Source of the DNA: Achromobacter sp. UMC46
Lineage (GTDB): Bacteria; Pseudomonadota; Gammaproteobacteria; Burkholderiales; Burkholderiaceae_B
Length of the DNA stretch: 64,000 nt
Assembly (NCBI RefSeq): GCF_014170335.1
Contig: NZ_LZZS01000003.1
Coordinates: forward strand, 310,001 to 374,000
Direction of reading: 5' to 3'
The notes below the pieces were generated by a model. That model was not told the DNA's origin. It searched no databases and saw only the letters and a list, made by a program, of their open reading frames with translations. This document shows positions 53,106 to 61,644 of the stretch, one piece after another; within the stretch, counting starts at the first letter, position 1, and each line of letters begins with the position of its first letter. The position numbers were made by a program, and so were the translations under genes.

Positions 53106-53980
53106 CAGTGGCCGCTCGGAATGGCGGTATCAAAGGCGCTCAGCAGCATCTGCACGGCCAGAAGGACCAGCACGATCACAAAAAAGATGCGCAGCTTGTC
53201 GGCCGGCAGCCGCATCAGCATGCGCGCGCCGGCAAGGGCGCCGACCACCGAACCGAGCGCGACTGGGCCGGCGATGCCTATGTCGATGTCGCCACGCACC
53301 AGGTACGCGCCCGCGCTGGCAGCGGCCGTGACGCCGATCATGAAGTTGGAGGTCGCCGATGAAACCTTGATAGGCAGCCGCAAGGCCGTGTCCATCGCCG
53401 GAATTTTCAGTGCGCCGGAGCCGATGCCCAGCAGCGCGGAAATCAGGCCGGCGCCATACATCAGGGAAAGGCCTAACGGCAGCCGGCCAACCTGATAGGC
53501 CACGTCCTGGCCAAGCGCGCGATCCGGAAACTCGGAGTGCAAGCGCAGCCTCGTGGCCCAGCTGCGCGCATCCGGCGCGCGCGTGTTGAGCGCCTCCCGG
53601 CGGCGGGCCAGCATCTGCTGCGCGGACAGGACGAGGATGGCGGCGAACAGGAAATACAGGAACTGCGTCGGAATGATGCCGATGAGCAGAACGCCCGTCA
53701 GCGCGCCGACTGTCGTGGCGGTTTCCAGAACGATGGCGAGCCGCACATTGGTCAGTCGCGCCTTGAGAAACGGGGCTGCGCTGCCGCAGGAGCATGCGAT
53801 CACGGAAACGATGCTGGCGCCGATGGCCACATGGATATCGACCCCAAACAGCAGGGTAAGGATCGGGACGATAAAGATCCCGCTCGCCATGCCGAGCACG
53901 CCGCCCAGGGCGCTTGCGCCAAAGGCGGCGGCAAATAGCCAAAGGGTCGTGGACAAGGCCACGGAAGGGAACTCCATCAT
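53105..53980 (-). CDS. TSUP (TauE/SafE) family anion exporter
   Basis: This is a 291-residue membrane protein with about eight helices and the family repeats GGVLGMASGIFIVPILTLLF and GAGLISALLGIGSGALKIPA. TSUP members export sulfite, sulfoacetate or related organic anions. A role in removing sulfite from taurine breakdown is possible, but the gene lies about 35 kb from the tau genes and has its own GntR neighbour, so another substrate is equally likely. Confidence 0.9.
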   Translation of the reverse strand: MMEFPSVALSTTLWLFAAAFGASALGGVLGMASGIFIVPILTLLFGVDIHVAIGASIVSVIACSCGSAAPFLKARLTNVRLAIVLETATTVGALTGVLLIGIIPTQFLYFLFAAILVLSAQQMLARRREALNTRAPDARSWATRLRLHSEFPDRALGQDVAYQVGRLPLGLSLMYGAGLISALLGIGSGALKIPAMDTALRLPIKVSSATSNFMIGVTAAASAGAYLVRGDIDIGIAGPVALGSVVGALAGARMLMRLPADKLRIFFVIVLVLLAVQMLLSAFDTAIPSGH

Positions 53981-54729
53981 TTCCCTGCCCGGCGCAGCAG
54001 CCTCGTGGAGAACCGGATCAGGTCTCCCCGGTAGAACAGTTTTTCGTAGTCTATCGGCTTGCCGCCCTCGGTAAATGAGGTTCGCACGATAAGAAAAATC
54101 GGTGCCCCGACGTTCACGCCCAGCGCGGCAGCAACGTGGCCGTCGGCCGTTACCGACTCCAGCTGATACCGTGCCTCGATCAGCGGCACCAGGTATTTCT
54201 TTTCAAGCAGGTCAAAGATCGGCTCAACGTCCAGATCATTGCTGACGATTTTCTCGCCGATATCCAGCGGCAAATAGGTTTCATCGAACGACATGGCGAT
54301 GCCATCGGCCAGCCGCAAGCGGTCGATCCGGTATACCTTGGTGCCGACCGCCAGGTTGAGCTGTTGAGCAACCTCTCCGTCGGCCTCCACGATCCGCTTG
54401 TCCAGCAACTGCGCCGTGGGGTCCTTGCCCAGGACGATCATGTCCTCCGCAAAGCCCGTCAGTTCGGTCAATTCCTGCGTGAGCCGGGGTTGCGTGACAA
54501 AAGTCCCTTTGCCGCGCCGTATTTCAACCAGCCCGCGAGCGACCAAATTCTCTATAGCCTTGCGCAGCGTAGTCCGGCTGACGCCGAATCTCTGAATTAA
54601 GTGCTCTTCTGGCGGAAGTTGGCTTCCAGTGGGGAGAACTCTGGAAGCGATCTCCGAGGCCAGTGCCGATTCGACCTGCGCGTATAGGGGGATCCCATGT
54701 AAGAAGGCGGTGTTCATAGGAGCCATCAT
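53977..54729 (-). CDS. GntR family regulator (HutC/UTRA type)
   Basis: This is a 250-residue regulator: GntR winged helix (LPPEEHLIQRFGVSRTTLRK, then KGTFVTQPR) and a UTRA effector domain (RIDRLRLADGIAMSFDETYL). Its stop overlaps the TSUP gene start, so regulator, exporter and DUF1634 form one unit. Start codons at the first, second or fifth codon are possible, and the operator overlaps this region. Confidence 0.92.
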   Translation of the reverse strand: MMAPMNTAFLHGIPLYAQVESALASEIASRVLPTGSQLPPEEHLIQRFGVSRTTLRKAIENLVARGLVEIRRGKGTFVTQPRLTQELTELTGFAEDMIVLGKDPTAQLLDKRIVEADGEVAQQLNLAVGTKVYRIDRLRLADGIAMSFDETYLPLDIGEKIVSNDLDVEPIFDLLEKKYLVPLIEARYQLESVTADGHVAAALGVNVGAPIFLIVRTSFTEGGKPIDYEKLFYRGDLIRFSTRLLRRAGK

Positions 54730-54752
54730 GACATCATGATGTCATGATGTCA
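54729..54752. promoter_or_regulatory. GntR-type operator at the start of the GntR-TSUP unit
   Basis: TGACATCATGATGTCA is a perfect 16-bp palindrome followed directly by another half-site TGATGTCA. It overlaps a TTGACA-like -35 element (minus strand) and reaches the first ATG, the expected position for autorepression. Confidence 0.7.
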
Positions 54753-54871
54753 AAGACCCCGTTTGGGGTGGCGTCGTAACGAAGCGGCCTTCCACATGGG
54801 CAAACCGCACAATTGCCCAGTTGAGTGAACTTTTTGGGAATTTGGACTTCGACCGGCTTTATTTCCTGCTT

Positions 54872-55561
54872 TCAGTTCACCAGCACCGGCTTGTCGCGAT
54901 ACCGGTCGGGGAAGGCCTTGGCCAGGTTCTCGACCTTGGGGATGTCGTTCACCATGATGTACATGCTGTACGGATGGCGAACGAGATAGTCCTGGTGATA
55001 GCTTTCGGCGGGGTAGAACGCCTGCAACGGTTCGATCGTGGTTGCCAGCGTCTTGGGATACACGCCCGTCTTGTTCAACTGCGCGATGTAGGCTTCGGCC
55101 ACCTTGCGCTGGCCGTCATCGGTGGGGAAGACGGTTGAGCGGTACTGCGTGCCGCTGTCGGGGCCCTGGCGGTTCAATTGCGTCGGGTCGTGGGCCACCG
55201 AGAAGTAGATCTGCAGCAGTTGGCCGTAGCTGACCTGCTTGGGGTCGTAGGTGATCTCGACGGCCTCGGCGTGGCCTGTGCGGCCGCTGCTGACGGCGTC
55301 GTAGTCGGCGGTGTTCGCCTTGCCGCCGGCGTAGCCGGAGACGGCATTGGTCACGCCTTTCACGTGCTGGAATACGGCTTGCACGCCCCAGAAGCAGCCG
55401 CCGGCGATGACGGCTTTTTCTTGCGTGGCCACGTCTTTCGCCTGATCGACGGCGGGCGGGGGGATGATGAAGGCGGATTCGGCGGCCTGGGCAGCGCCCG
55501 AGCCCAGCAGGCCGACGGCGGCGGCAAGGCTGGCGCAGTGTTTGCGGAACGGGATGTTCAT
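54872..55561 (-). CDS. msrA: Periplasmic peptide methionine-S-sulfoxide reductase
   Basis: This is a 229-residue MsrA with an N-terminal signal peptide ([20 protein letters not shown]), so it acts in the periplasm. Catalytic motif GGCFWG is intact, followed by [15 protein letters not shown] and [19 protein letters not shown]. Reduces the S-epimer of methionine sulfoxide. Last gene of a methionine-repair cluster. The mature region has no evident C-terminal resolving Cys after GCFWG. Confidence 0.95.
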   Translation of the reverse strand: MNIPFRKHCASLAAAVGLLGSGAAQAAESAFIIPPPAVDQAKDVATQEKAVIAGGCFWGVQAVFQHVKGVTNAVSGYAGGKANTADYDAVSSGRTGHAEAVEITYDPKQVSYGQLLQIYFSVAHDPTQLNRQGPDSGTQYRSTVFPTDDGQRKVAEAYIAQLNKTGVYPKTLATTIEPLQAFYPAESYHQDYLVRHPYSMYIMVNDIPKVENLAKAFPDRYRDKPVLVN

Positions 55562-55592
55562 GGTGTGGGGTCCTGATAGGGGCTGGCTGGAG

Positions 55593-56087
55593 TCAGGCTT
55601 GGGGGGCGAAGGTCATGGCCACCCCGTTCATGCAATAGCGCAGGCCGGTCGGGCGGGGGCCGTCGTCGAAGACGTGGCCCAGGTGGCCGCCGCAATTGGC
55701 GCAGTAGACCGCCGTGCGGACCATGCCGAAACTGCTGTCCCGGGTTTCGCCGACGGCGGCGTCCAGGGGTTGCCAGAAACTGGGCCAGCCGGTGCGGCTG
55801 TCGAATTTGGTGCTTGAAGAAAACAGCCGCTGCTCGCAACCCGCGCAGGAAAACGTGCCTTTGCGATGTTCGTCGTTCAGCGGGCTGGTGTAGGGGCGTT
55901 CGGTGCCCTCGCGGCGCAGCACGTCGAACTGCGCGGGCGTCAGGCGGGCGCGCCATTGCGCGTCGGTCAAGGCATAGGGGAACGAGGCCGCGGGGGAGGC
56001 GCCGCGCGCGGCCAGCAACGGGGCCAGGCCGGCGGCCAAGGCAGCAACGCCGCCCAGGCTCAGGAAATGTCTGCGATTCAATGTCAT
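55593..56087 (-). CDS. msrB: Exported peptide methionine-R-sulfoxide reductase
   Basis: This is a 164-residue MsrB with an N-terminal twin-arginine-like signal (NRRHFLSLGGVAALAAGLAP). Zinc-binding CxxC pairs are in FSCAGCEQRLF and YCANCGGHLGHVF; the catalytic Cys is in RYCMNGVAMTF. Reduces the R-epimer of methionine sulfoxide, complementing the adjacent MsrA. Same strand and close spacing with msrA and the Met-rich repeat gene. Confidence 0.95.
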   Translation of the reverse strand: MTLNRRHFLSLGGVAALAAGLAPLLAARGASPAASFPYALTDAQWRARLTPAQFDVLRREGTERPYTSPLNDEHRKGTFSCAGCEQRLFSSSTKFDSRTGWPSFWQPLDAAVGETRDSSFGMVRTAVYCANCGGHLGHVFDDGPRPTGLRYCMNGVAMTFAPQA

Positions 56088-56166
56088 GGCGTGGCTCCGT
56101 CAGGGCAATAGGGGCGGCCGGCCCCGCATACCGGCCAAGGGATGGCGGGGCAGGCGGCCGCGGGGC

Positions 56167-56508
56167 TTACTTCTTCATGCTGTCGTTGGCCATGCCGCCC
56201 TTGGACATGCCGTCCTTCGACATCCCGTCTTTGGACATGCCGTCCTTGGCCATGCCGTCCTTCTTCATCCCGTCATGCGACATGCCGTCCTTGGCCATGC
56301 CGTCTTTGGACATCCCGTCCTTGGCCATGCCGTCCTTCGCCATGCCATCCTTGGCCATGCCGCCCTTGGACATGCCGTCTTTCGACATGCTGTCCTTGGA
56401 CATCGAGTCCTTGGCCATGTTGTCCTTGCCCATGGTGTCGGCGGCGTGGGCTGCCACGGCGCCAAAGGCCAGGCACAGGGAGAAAGCGGCGGTGGTGAGA
56501 GTCTTCAT
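56167..56508 (-). CDS. Secreted methionine-rich MXKDX pentapeptide-repeat protein
   Basis: This 113-residue protein has a signal peptide (LTTAAFSLCLAFGAVAAHAA) and a mature region made of 17 pentapeptides of form M-[SAK]-K-D-G with one trailing MKK. About one residue in five is Met and nearly one in five is Lys. It belongs to the pentapeptide MXKDX repeat group. Set between MsrB and a YedY-like oxidoreductase gene, it fits a sacrificial periplasmic methionine sink that Msr enzymes regenerate, as reported for a Met-rich peptide of hypochlorite-stressed betaproteobacteria. Confidence 0.88.
   Translation of the reverse strand: MKTLTTAAFSLCLAFGAVAAHAADTMGKDNMAKDSMSKDSMSKDGMSKGGMAKDGMAKDGMAKDGMSKDGMAKDGMSHDGMKKDGMAKDGMSKDGMSKDGMSKGGMANDSMKK
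56179..56433 (-). repeat. Seventeen 15-bp tandem repeats coding the MXKDX units
   Basis: The coding region of the mature Met-rich protein consists of 17 in-frame 15-base units with small differences (Ala, Ser or Lys at the second codon). Such a run can gain or lose units by slippage without breaking the frame. Confidence 0.85.
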
Positions 56509-56562
56509 GATGCGTTCCTTTGATGGAGGGGGGGGTAAAAAGAGCATGGAATAAATCTCCAC

Positions 56563-57354
56563 CTAGCTTCCGCCGAACCAGTTGTAGCCCTGGTCCTCCC
56601 AGTAACCGCCTGGGTAGGTGTTGGTGACGAAAATCGCCCGGATGTGCTTGGGGTTCTTGTAGCCAAGCTTGGTGGGCATGCGCAGCTTCATGGGGAAGCC
56701 GTATTCGGGCGGCAAGGTCTTGCCGTCATAGGTCAGCGCCAGGATGGTCTGCGGGTGCAGCGCCGTCGGCATGTCGATGCTGGTGTAGTAGTCGTCCGAG
56801 CACTTGAATCCCACGTACTTCGCGGTCAGGTCGGCGCCCACGCGCTTCAAGAACGTCGAAAACGGCACGCCGCCCCATTTGCCGATGGCGCTCCAGCCTT
56901 CCACGCAGATATGCCGCGTGACCTGGTCGATCTGGGCCATGGCGCGCAGTTCCTCCAGCCGCCATTGGCGCTTGTCGGCCACCATGCCGGTGACTTCCAG
57001 CCGGAACGATTCCTCTTCGACGTGGCGGACCTCGTCGATGCCGTAGTAGGCGTTGAACGGGAACGGCCGCGTGATCATCGATTCCGGGTAGGTCGGCGCC
57101 AGCTTGTTGGGGTCGAAGATCCAGCCTTGCACCCGGTCGTTGAACCGGGACACGGAAGACAGCGCTTTCTCCACGTTGTCGTCGTCGGACAGCGTGCAGC
57201 CCGACATCATCGCCAGCCCGCCCAGCGTCAGGCTGTTGCGCAGGAACGTGCGGCGGGACGGCTGCTCGATCCGCTTGGCCAACAGGTTCTTGGCCTCTTT
57301 GAGAATGGCCGAGCCATCCAGGCCCAGCAGCGACAAGCGTCTTTTCTGGCTCAC
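56563..57354 (-). CDS. YedY/MsrP-like molybdopterin oxidoreductase
   Basis: This is a 263-residue sulfite-oxidase-fold protein. A twin-arginine signal is visible at SRRTFLRNSLTLGGLAMMSG (about residues 33-52), preceded by an unusually long N-region. The molybdenum-ligating Cys is in HICVEGWSAIGKWGGVPF. It is shorter than typical MsrP (about 330). It is encoded with a cytochrome b561-type protein and Msr genes, so reduction of periplasmic methionine sulfoxide or a related sulfur oxide is likely. Confidence 0.82.
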   Translation of the reverse strand: MSQKRRLSLLGLDGSAILKEAKNLLAKRIEQPSRRTFLRNSLTLGGLAMMSGCTLSDDDNVEKALSSVSRFNDRVQGWIFDPNKLAPTYPESMITRPFPFNAYYGIDEVRHVEEESFRLEVTGMVADKRQWRLEELRAMAQIDQVTRHICVEGWSAIGKWGGVPFSTFLKRVGADLTAKYVGFKCSDDYYTSIDMPTALHPQTILALTYDGKTLPPEYGFPMKLRMPTKLGYKNPKHIRAIFVTNTYPGGYWEDQGYNWFGGS

Positions 57355-57364
57355 GAAGGGCTCC

Positions 57365-57997
57365 TTATTTGCCGCGGATCATGGCGAGCAGGCTGCGCGG
57401 AACCAGCGCGACCATCACCAGATGGACCGCCACGAACGCCACCAGCAGCGCCATGGCGAAGAAATGGATGCGGCGCGCGAATTCGTAGCCGCCCATCAGT
57501 TCGCGCAGCAGATCGAATTGCACGGACTTCCACAGCACCAGTCCGGACAGCACCAGCACGACGATGTCGACCATGACGAACAGGTAGGCCAGCTTCTGCA
57601 CCTGGTTGTAGTGGCGCAGATCATTGTGGGACAGCTTGCCGCGCAGGGCGGCGCCCAGGTCGGCGGCCACGCCGCGAGGGCTGACCGGGAAAAATTTGTG
57701 CCGGAGGCGGCCCGTCGCCACGTTCAGCGCCAGATAGAGCAGGCCGTTGGCGAACAGCAGCCACATGCCGGCAAAGTGCCATTGCAGGGCGCCGCCCAGC
57801 CAGCCGCCCAGCGTGATGTCCTTGGGAAAAGTGAAGTCGAAGAACGGCGCGGCGTTATAGACGCGCCAGCCGCTCATCACCATGACCACCACGGCCAGCG
57901 CGTTGATCCAATGCATCACCCGCAGCCATCCGGGATGGATGACGCCGGCCGGGCGGGGGGCGGCCGGTGTATCGTGACTTGCGGGGCTTGCCATCAT
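57365..57997 (-). CDS. Cytochrome b561-type membrane subunit
   Basis: This is a 210-residue protein with four membrane helices and His residues suited to heme b (VMHWINALAVVVMVMSGWRV; LQWHFAGMWLLFANGLLYLA; RRIHFFAMALLVAFVAVHLV). Similar to Ni-hydrogenase-type cytochrome b rather than to MsrQ. Ends ten bases before the YedY-like gene and likely passes quinol electrons to it. I choose the ATG after GGAGA. Confidence 0.85.
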   Translation of the reverse strand: MMASPASHDTPAAPRPAGVIHPGWLRVMHWINALAVVVMVMSGWRVYNAAPFFDFTFPKDITLGGWLGGALQWHFAGMWLLFANGLLYLALNVATGRLRHKFFPVSPRGVAADLGAALRGKLSHNDLRHYNQVQKLAYLFVMVDIVVLVLSGLVLWKSVQFDLLRELMGGYEFARRIHFFAMALLVAFVAVHLVMVALVPRSLLAMIRGK

Positions 57998-58141
57998 GGC
58001 GGGTCTCCGGGGCGTTCTGTTGTTGACGCCATTCTTCACCGGAGCCGATATCGGAGTCCTCACGCAGATTTAAAATAATTGTGATAACTCCCCGCCAGCG
58101 GATTGGCGACAATGGCGGTACTGAATTGGCCCGAGCTCCCC

Positions 58142-58873
58142 ATGGAAACGCCCCGACGCGTGCTGATAGTTGAAGACGACGCCCACATCGCCGAATTGCT
58201 GCGCCTGCACCTGCGCGACGAAGGCTATGCGGTGGAACATGCCGCCGACGGCAATGAAGGCATGCGGCGGCTGGAAGAGGGCAGTTGGGACGCGCTGGTG
58301 CTGGACTTGATGCTGCCCGGCATCGACGGCCTGGAGATCTGCAAGCGGGCGCGCGCCATGGCCCGCTACACCCCCATCATCATCACCAGCGCGCGGTCCA
58401 GCGAAGTGCATCGCATCCTGGGCCTGGAACTGGGCGCGGACGACTATCTGGCCAAGCCGTTCTCCATGCTGGAACTGGTGGCGCGCGTGCGGGCGCTGCT
58501 GCGCCGAAGCGACGCGGTGGAGCGCAATGCGCGCATCGATGCCGGCAGCCTGGCCGTGCATGGGGTGTCCATCGACCCGATCGCGCGAACGGTGGATGTC
58601 GACGAGCGCCGGCTGGACCTGACGCCGCGTGAATTCGACCTGCTGCATTTCTTCGCGCGCCATCCCGACAAGGTCTTCTCGCGGATGGATCTGCTGAACC
58701 ACGTCTGGGGGTATCAGCACGAAGGCTACGAACACACCGTGAACACGCATATCAACCGGCTGCGCACCAAGATCGAAGCCGACCCCTCCAACCCGCAGCG
58801 CATCCTGACCGTGTGGGGCAGGGGCTACAAGTTCGCGGCAGCGCCGGGCGGCGGCACCGGAGCCGCATCATGA
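58142..58873 (+). CDS. OmpR-type response regulator
   Basis: This is a 243-residue regulator: receiver domain with phospho-acceptor in DALVLDLMLPGIDGLE and conserved Lys in ADDYLAKPFSM; C-terminal winged helix (RLDLTPREFDLLHFFARHPD; TVNTHINRLRTKIE; TVWGRGYKF). It overlaps its kinase gene by ATGA. Divergent from the Msr/YedY-like cluster across 144 bases that include an AT-rich AAAATAATTGTGATAA stretch, a candidate binding site. Confidence 0.93.
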   Translation: METPRRVLIVEDDAHIAELLRLHLRDEGYAVEHAADGNEGMRRLEEGSWDALVLDLMLPGIDGLEICKRARAMARYTPIIITSARSSEVHRILGLELGADDYLAKPFSMLELVARVRALLRRSDAVERNARIDAGSLAVHGVSIDPIARTVDVDERRLDLTPREFDLLHFFARHPDKVFSRMDLLNHVWGYQHEGYEHTVNTHINRLRTKIEADPSNPQRILTVWGRGYKFAAAPGGGTGAAS

Positions 58874-60342
58874 AACGTTTCAGCTTGACCCAACGCCTGT
58901 CCGGCGTATTCGCGCTGCTGCTGCTGGCCAGTTGCGGCGCATCGGCCTGGCTGCAGATCGCGGCCAATTCGCGCTACGAACAGGAAGTGGTGCAGCGGCT
59001 GTCCAGCGGGCTGGCGCAGCATATCGCCGGCACGACGGAACTGATGGACACCAACGGATGGAAGCCGGACGCCGTGCGTTCGCTGTTCGACATGCTGATG
59101 GTGGTCAACCCTGCAGTCGAGGTTTACCTGTTGTCCAACGATGGCCGCATCGTGGGCGATGCGGCTCCTGCAGGCCAGATCAAGCGGGACCACGTGGACC
59201 TGGCGCCGGTCAAGCGGCTGCTGCAGGGCGGGATGCTGCCTATCGTGGGCGACGACCCGCGCAATGTGGACGCGAAAAAAGTATTCAGCGCCGCGCCGGT
59301 GCGGGTGGCGGGGCAGGAAAAAGGCTATGTCTACGTGGTGCTGCAAGGGCAGGCGCATGACGCGCTGGCGATGTCCGTGGCACGCAGTTCGGTGCTGCGC
59401 ACGACGCTGTGGTCGATCGCGCTGGTGGCCCTGCTGGGGCTGGTGGCCGGCTTGACGGCATTTGCGTTGATCACGCGGCCGTTGCGCGGCCTGACCCGCG
59501 CGGTGCGGGCCTTTGACGGCGACGACGGCCAGGCGCTGGCCGCACTGGAGCGCCCGGGCGACGCGTCGGATAAGGATGGCGACGAGATATCGGTGCTGCG
59601 TCGCAGTTTCGTGCAGATGGGCCGTCGGATTTCCGACCAATGGCGCGAGTTGACACGGCAGGACCAGCAGCGGCGCGACCTGGTCGCCAATATCTCGCAC
59701 GATCTGCGCACGCCTCTGACCTCGCTGCATGGCTATCTGGAAACCCTGCGCCTGAAGGACGACACGCTGGATGCTGGCGAACGCCGCCGCTACCTGGACA
59801 TCGCGCTGGCGCAAAGCCGCAAGGTGGGACGGCTGGCGCAGGAACTGTTTGAACTGGCGCGGCTGGAATCCGGCCTGGTGCGGCTGGAGCCCGAGACGTT
59901 CTCGCTGCCGGAACTGGTGCAGGACGTGTTGCAGAAATTCGAGCTGGCCGCCGAAGCGCGCCAGCAGCAACTGACGACCGACATCCCGCAGGCCCTGCCG
60001 CTGGTGCGCGCGGACCTGGGCTTGATCGAACGCGTGCTGACGAACCTGCTGGACAACGCCATCCGCCACAGCCCGCCGGGCGGCCGGATCGAATTGCAGC
60101 TGGGCGTGGCGCAGAGCCGGGTGCAGGTGCAGGTCAGCGATTCGGGCAAGGGCATTCCGGCGGAACTCCGCGCGGGGCTGTTCACGCGCGCGTCGGCGCT
60201 TAGCCGCGGGCCGCGCGACAGCGGCGGCCTGGGGCTGGTGATCGTGCAGCGCATCCTGCAGCTGCACCAGAGCGAGATCCGGCTGGTGGAACGCGCCGAG
60301 CGCGGCGCGGTGTTCCAGTTCGAACTGTCGGCGGCGCGCTAG
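58870..60342 (+). CDS. Membrane sensor histidine kinase
   Basis: This is a 490-residue kinase: first membrane segment (LSGVFALLLLASCGASAWLQ), periplasmic sensor domain of about 150 residues, second segment (LWSIALVALLGLVAGLTAFA), HAMP (LITRPLRGLTRAVRAF), HisKA with phospho-His in VANISHDLRTPLTSLHGYLE, and ATPase motifs NLLDNAIRHS, DSGKGIP, GGLGLVIVQRIL. Partner of the preceding regulator; may sense oxidants or copper in the periplasm (context inference only). Confidence 0.93.
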   Translation: MKRFSLTQRLSGVFALLLLASCGASAWLQIAANSRYEQEVVQRLSSGLAQHIAGTTELMDTNGWKPDAVRSLFDMLMVVNPAVEVYLLSNDGRIVGDAAPAGQIKRDHVDLAPVKRLLQGGMLPIVGDDPRNVDAKKVFSAAPVRVAGQEKGYVYVVLQGQAHDALAMSVARSSVLRTTLWSIALVALLGLVAGLTAFALITRPLRGLTRAVRAFDGDDGQALAALERPGDASDKDGDEISVLRRSFVQMGRRISDQWRELTRQDQQRRDLVANISHDLRTPLTSLHGYLETLRLKDDTLDAGERRRYLDIALAQSRKVGRLAQELFELARLESGLVRLEPETFSLPELVQDVLQKFELAAEARQQQLTTDIPQALPLVRADLGLIERVLTNLLDNAIRHSPPGGRIELQLGVAQSRVQVQVSDSGKGIPAELRAGLFTRASALSRGPRDSGGLGLVIVQRILQLHQSEIRLVERAERGAVFQFELSAAR

Positions 60343-60370
60343 CGCAACAGGCGCCATGGCCGCCGTCGCA

Positions 60371-61528
60371 TCAGGCTGTGGCAGGCATCCGCCCATGCAG
60401 CAGGTAGTCCATCAATTCGCGCACCGAGCGCATGGCGCCGCCAAACGGCAGCTTGGACGCCCCGCGGAAGAACAGACCGCGGCTGACTTCGCCGCGCAGG
60501 GCGGCGGCCAGCTTCAAGTCGATGCAGAACTGGCCGAAGCGCGACAGGCCGTCGCGCAAGCCGCATTGCGTCAGGCAGTCCATGCGCTGGCTGCAACGCC
60601 TGGGATCGGCGCGCGTGCAGGCTTGAAGCGTCTTTTCCTGGCGTAGATAGCGGGTCAGCCAAGGCGTTGCCACCGCGCGTGCCGGCAAACCGGCGACGCT
60701 GGTGAATTCGGCCAGTTCGGCCGGGTCCGCATCCATCAGCACGCGCTTGAAGTTCTCGTGCGCGTCGCCCTCATGGGTGACGGCGAACGCAGTGCCCACC
60801 TGGACGCCGTCCGCGCCGTTGGCCAGCCAATGGCGCACCTGGTCATGGCTGCCGACGCCGCCCGCGACGATCAGGCGCGGGGCATCCTGGCCCAGTTGCA
60901 GCTCGTCGAACAGGGCGTGGCATTCGCTCAGCACGCGCTGGAAATCGAAGCGTTCGTTGTGGATGTCGTCCAGGCGCGCCGCGCCCAGGTGGCCGCCCGC
61001 GTGGCCGGGGTGTTCAATGACCACGGCGTCGGCAAGCTTGCCTTTCTTCATCCATTTTTTCAGCACGACTGCCACGCCGCGCGCTTCCGACAGGATCGGC
61101 ACCAGCGCGACCTTCGGGAAATCGGCCGTCATTTCCGGCAGGTCCATCGGCAGGCCTGCGCCCATCACGATGGCTTGCGCGCCGCTTTCGCAGGCCTGGC
61201 GCACCAGCGCGGGATGGCCGCGCACGGCCTTCATGACGTTCACCGCGATCAGGCCGCGGCCTTGCGCGGTGTCCAGCGCAGCGCGCACTTCGCGGTCCAG
61301 CGCTTGCAGGTTGGCGCTGTCGATGGCGTCGCGGTCATTGCATTTGTCGGTCTTTTCGAGCAGATCCGGGTGGTGATGGCGCAAATCGATGCTGGCGATG
61401 GTGCCTACCGCGTTCTGGCTGGCAACCGCGCCGGCCAGGCGGTGAGCGGACACGCCGACGCCCATGCCGCCCTGAACGATGGGCAGCAAGTCGCGTCCGG
61501 CGAGGTTGAGTGATTTGAACCACGTCAT
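60371..61528 (-). CDS. Nitronate monooxygenase-like flavoprotein (NPD family)
   Basis: This is a 385-residue TIM-barrel FMN protein. N-terminal PIVQGGMGVGVSAHRLAGAV and GTIASIDLRHHHPD, and the FMN phosphate region IVAGGVGSHDQVRHWLANGA with DGVQVGTAFAVTHE are typical. It has a Cys cluster near the C-terminus (CTRADPRRCSQRMDC) absent from simple nitronate monooxygenases but found in the enoyl-reductase-like branch. Oxidises nitroalkanes or reduces an unknown substrate. Confidence 0.87.
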   Translation of the reverse strand: MTWFKSLNLAGRDLLPIVQGGMGVGVSAHRLAGAVASQNAVGTIASIDLRHHHPDLLEKTDKCNDRDAIDSANLQALDREVRAALDTAQGRGLIAVNVMKAVRGHPALVRQACESGAQAIVMGAGLPMDLPEMTADFPKVALVPILSEARGVAVVLKKWMKKGKLADAVVIEHPGHAGGHLGAARLDDIHNERFDFQRVLSECHALFDELQLGQDAPRLIVAGGVGSHDQVRHWLANGADGVQVGTAFAVTHEGDAHENFKRVLMDADPAELAEFTSVAGLPARAVATPWLTRYLRQEKTLQACTRADPRRCSQRMDCLTQCGLRDGLSRFGQFCIDLKLAAALRGEVSRGLFFRGASKLPFGGAMRSVRELMDYLLHGRMPATA

Positions 61529-61644
61529 GTTGAGTCTTTCCTCTGGTCTAGTGGACAGAGGCTAGAACAAGGGATGACGGGTCGCCTTGCGCGGGATCAA
61601 GCGGGCGGGCAATGGCGGGGCCGGAGCAGGGCCAGCCGCTGCGG

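Noticed and set aside
56179-56433. Short regular repeats that could suggest a CRISPR-like array
   Set aside because: Units are 15 bases, contiguous without spacers, in frame, and encode the MXKDX pentapeptides behind a signal peptide.
57365-57997. Membrane partner as MsrQ
   Set aside because: The four-helix pattern and His positions resemble cytochrome b561/Ni-hydrogenase cytochrome b, not the ferric-reductase-like MsrQ.
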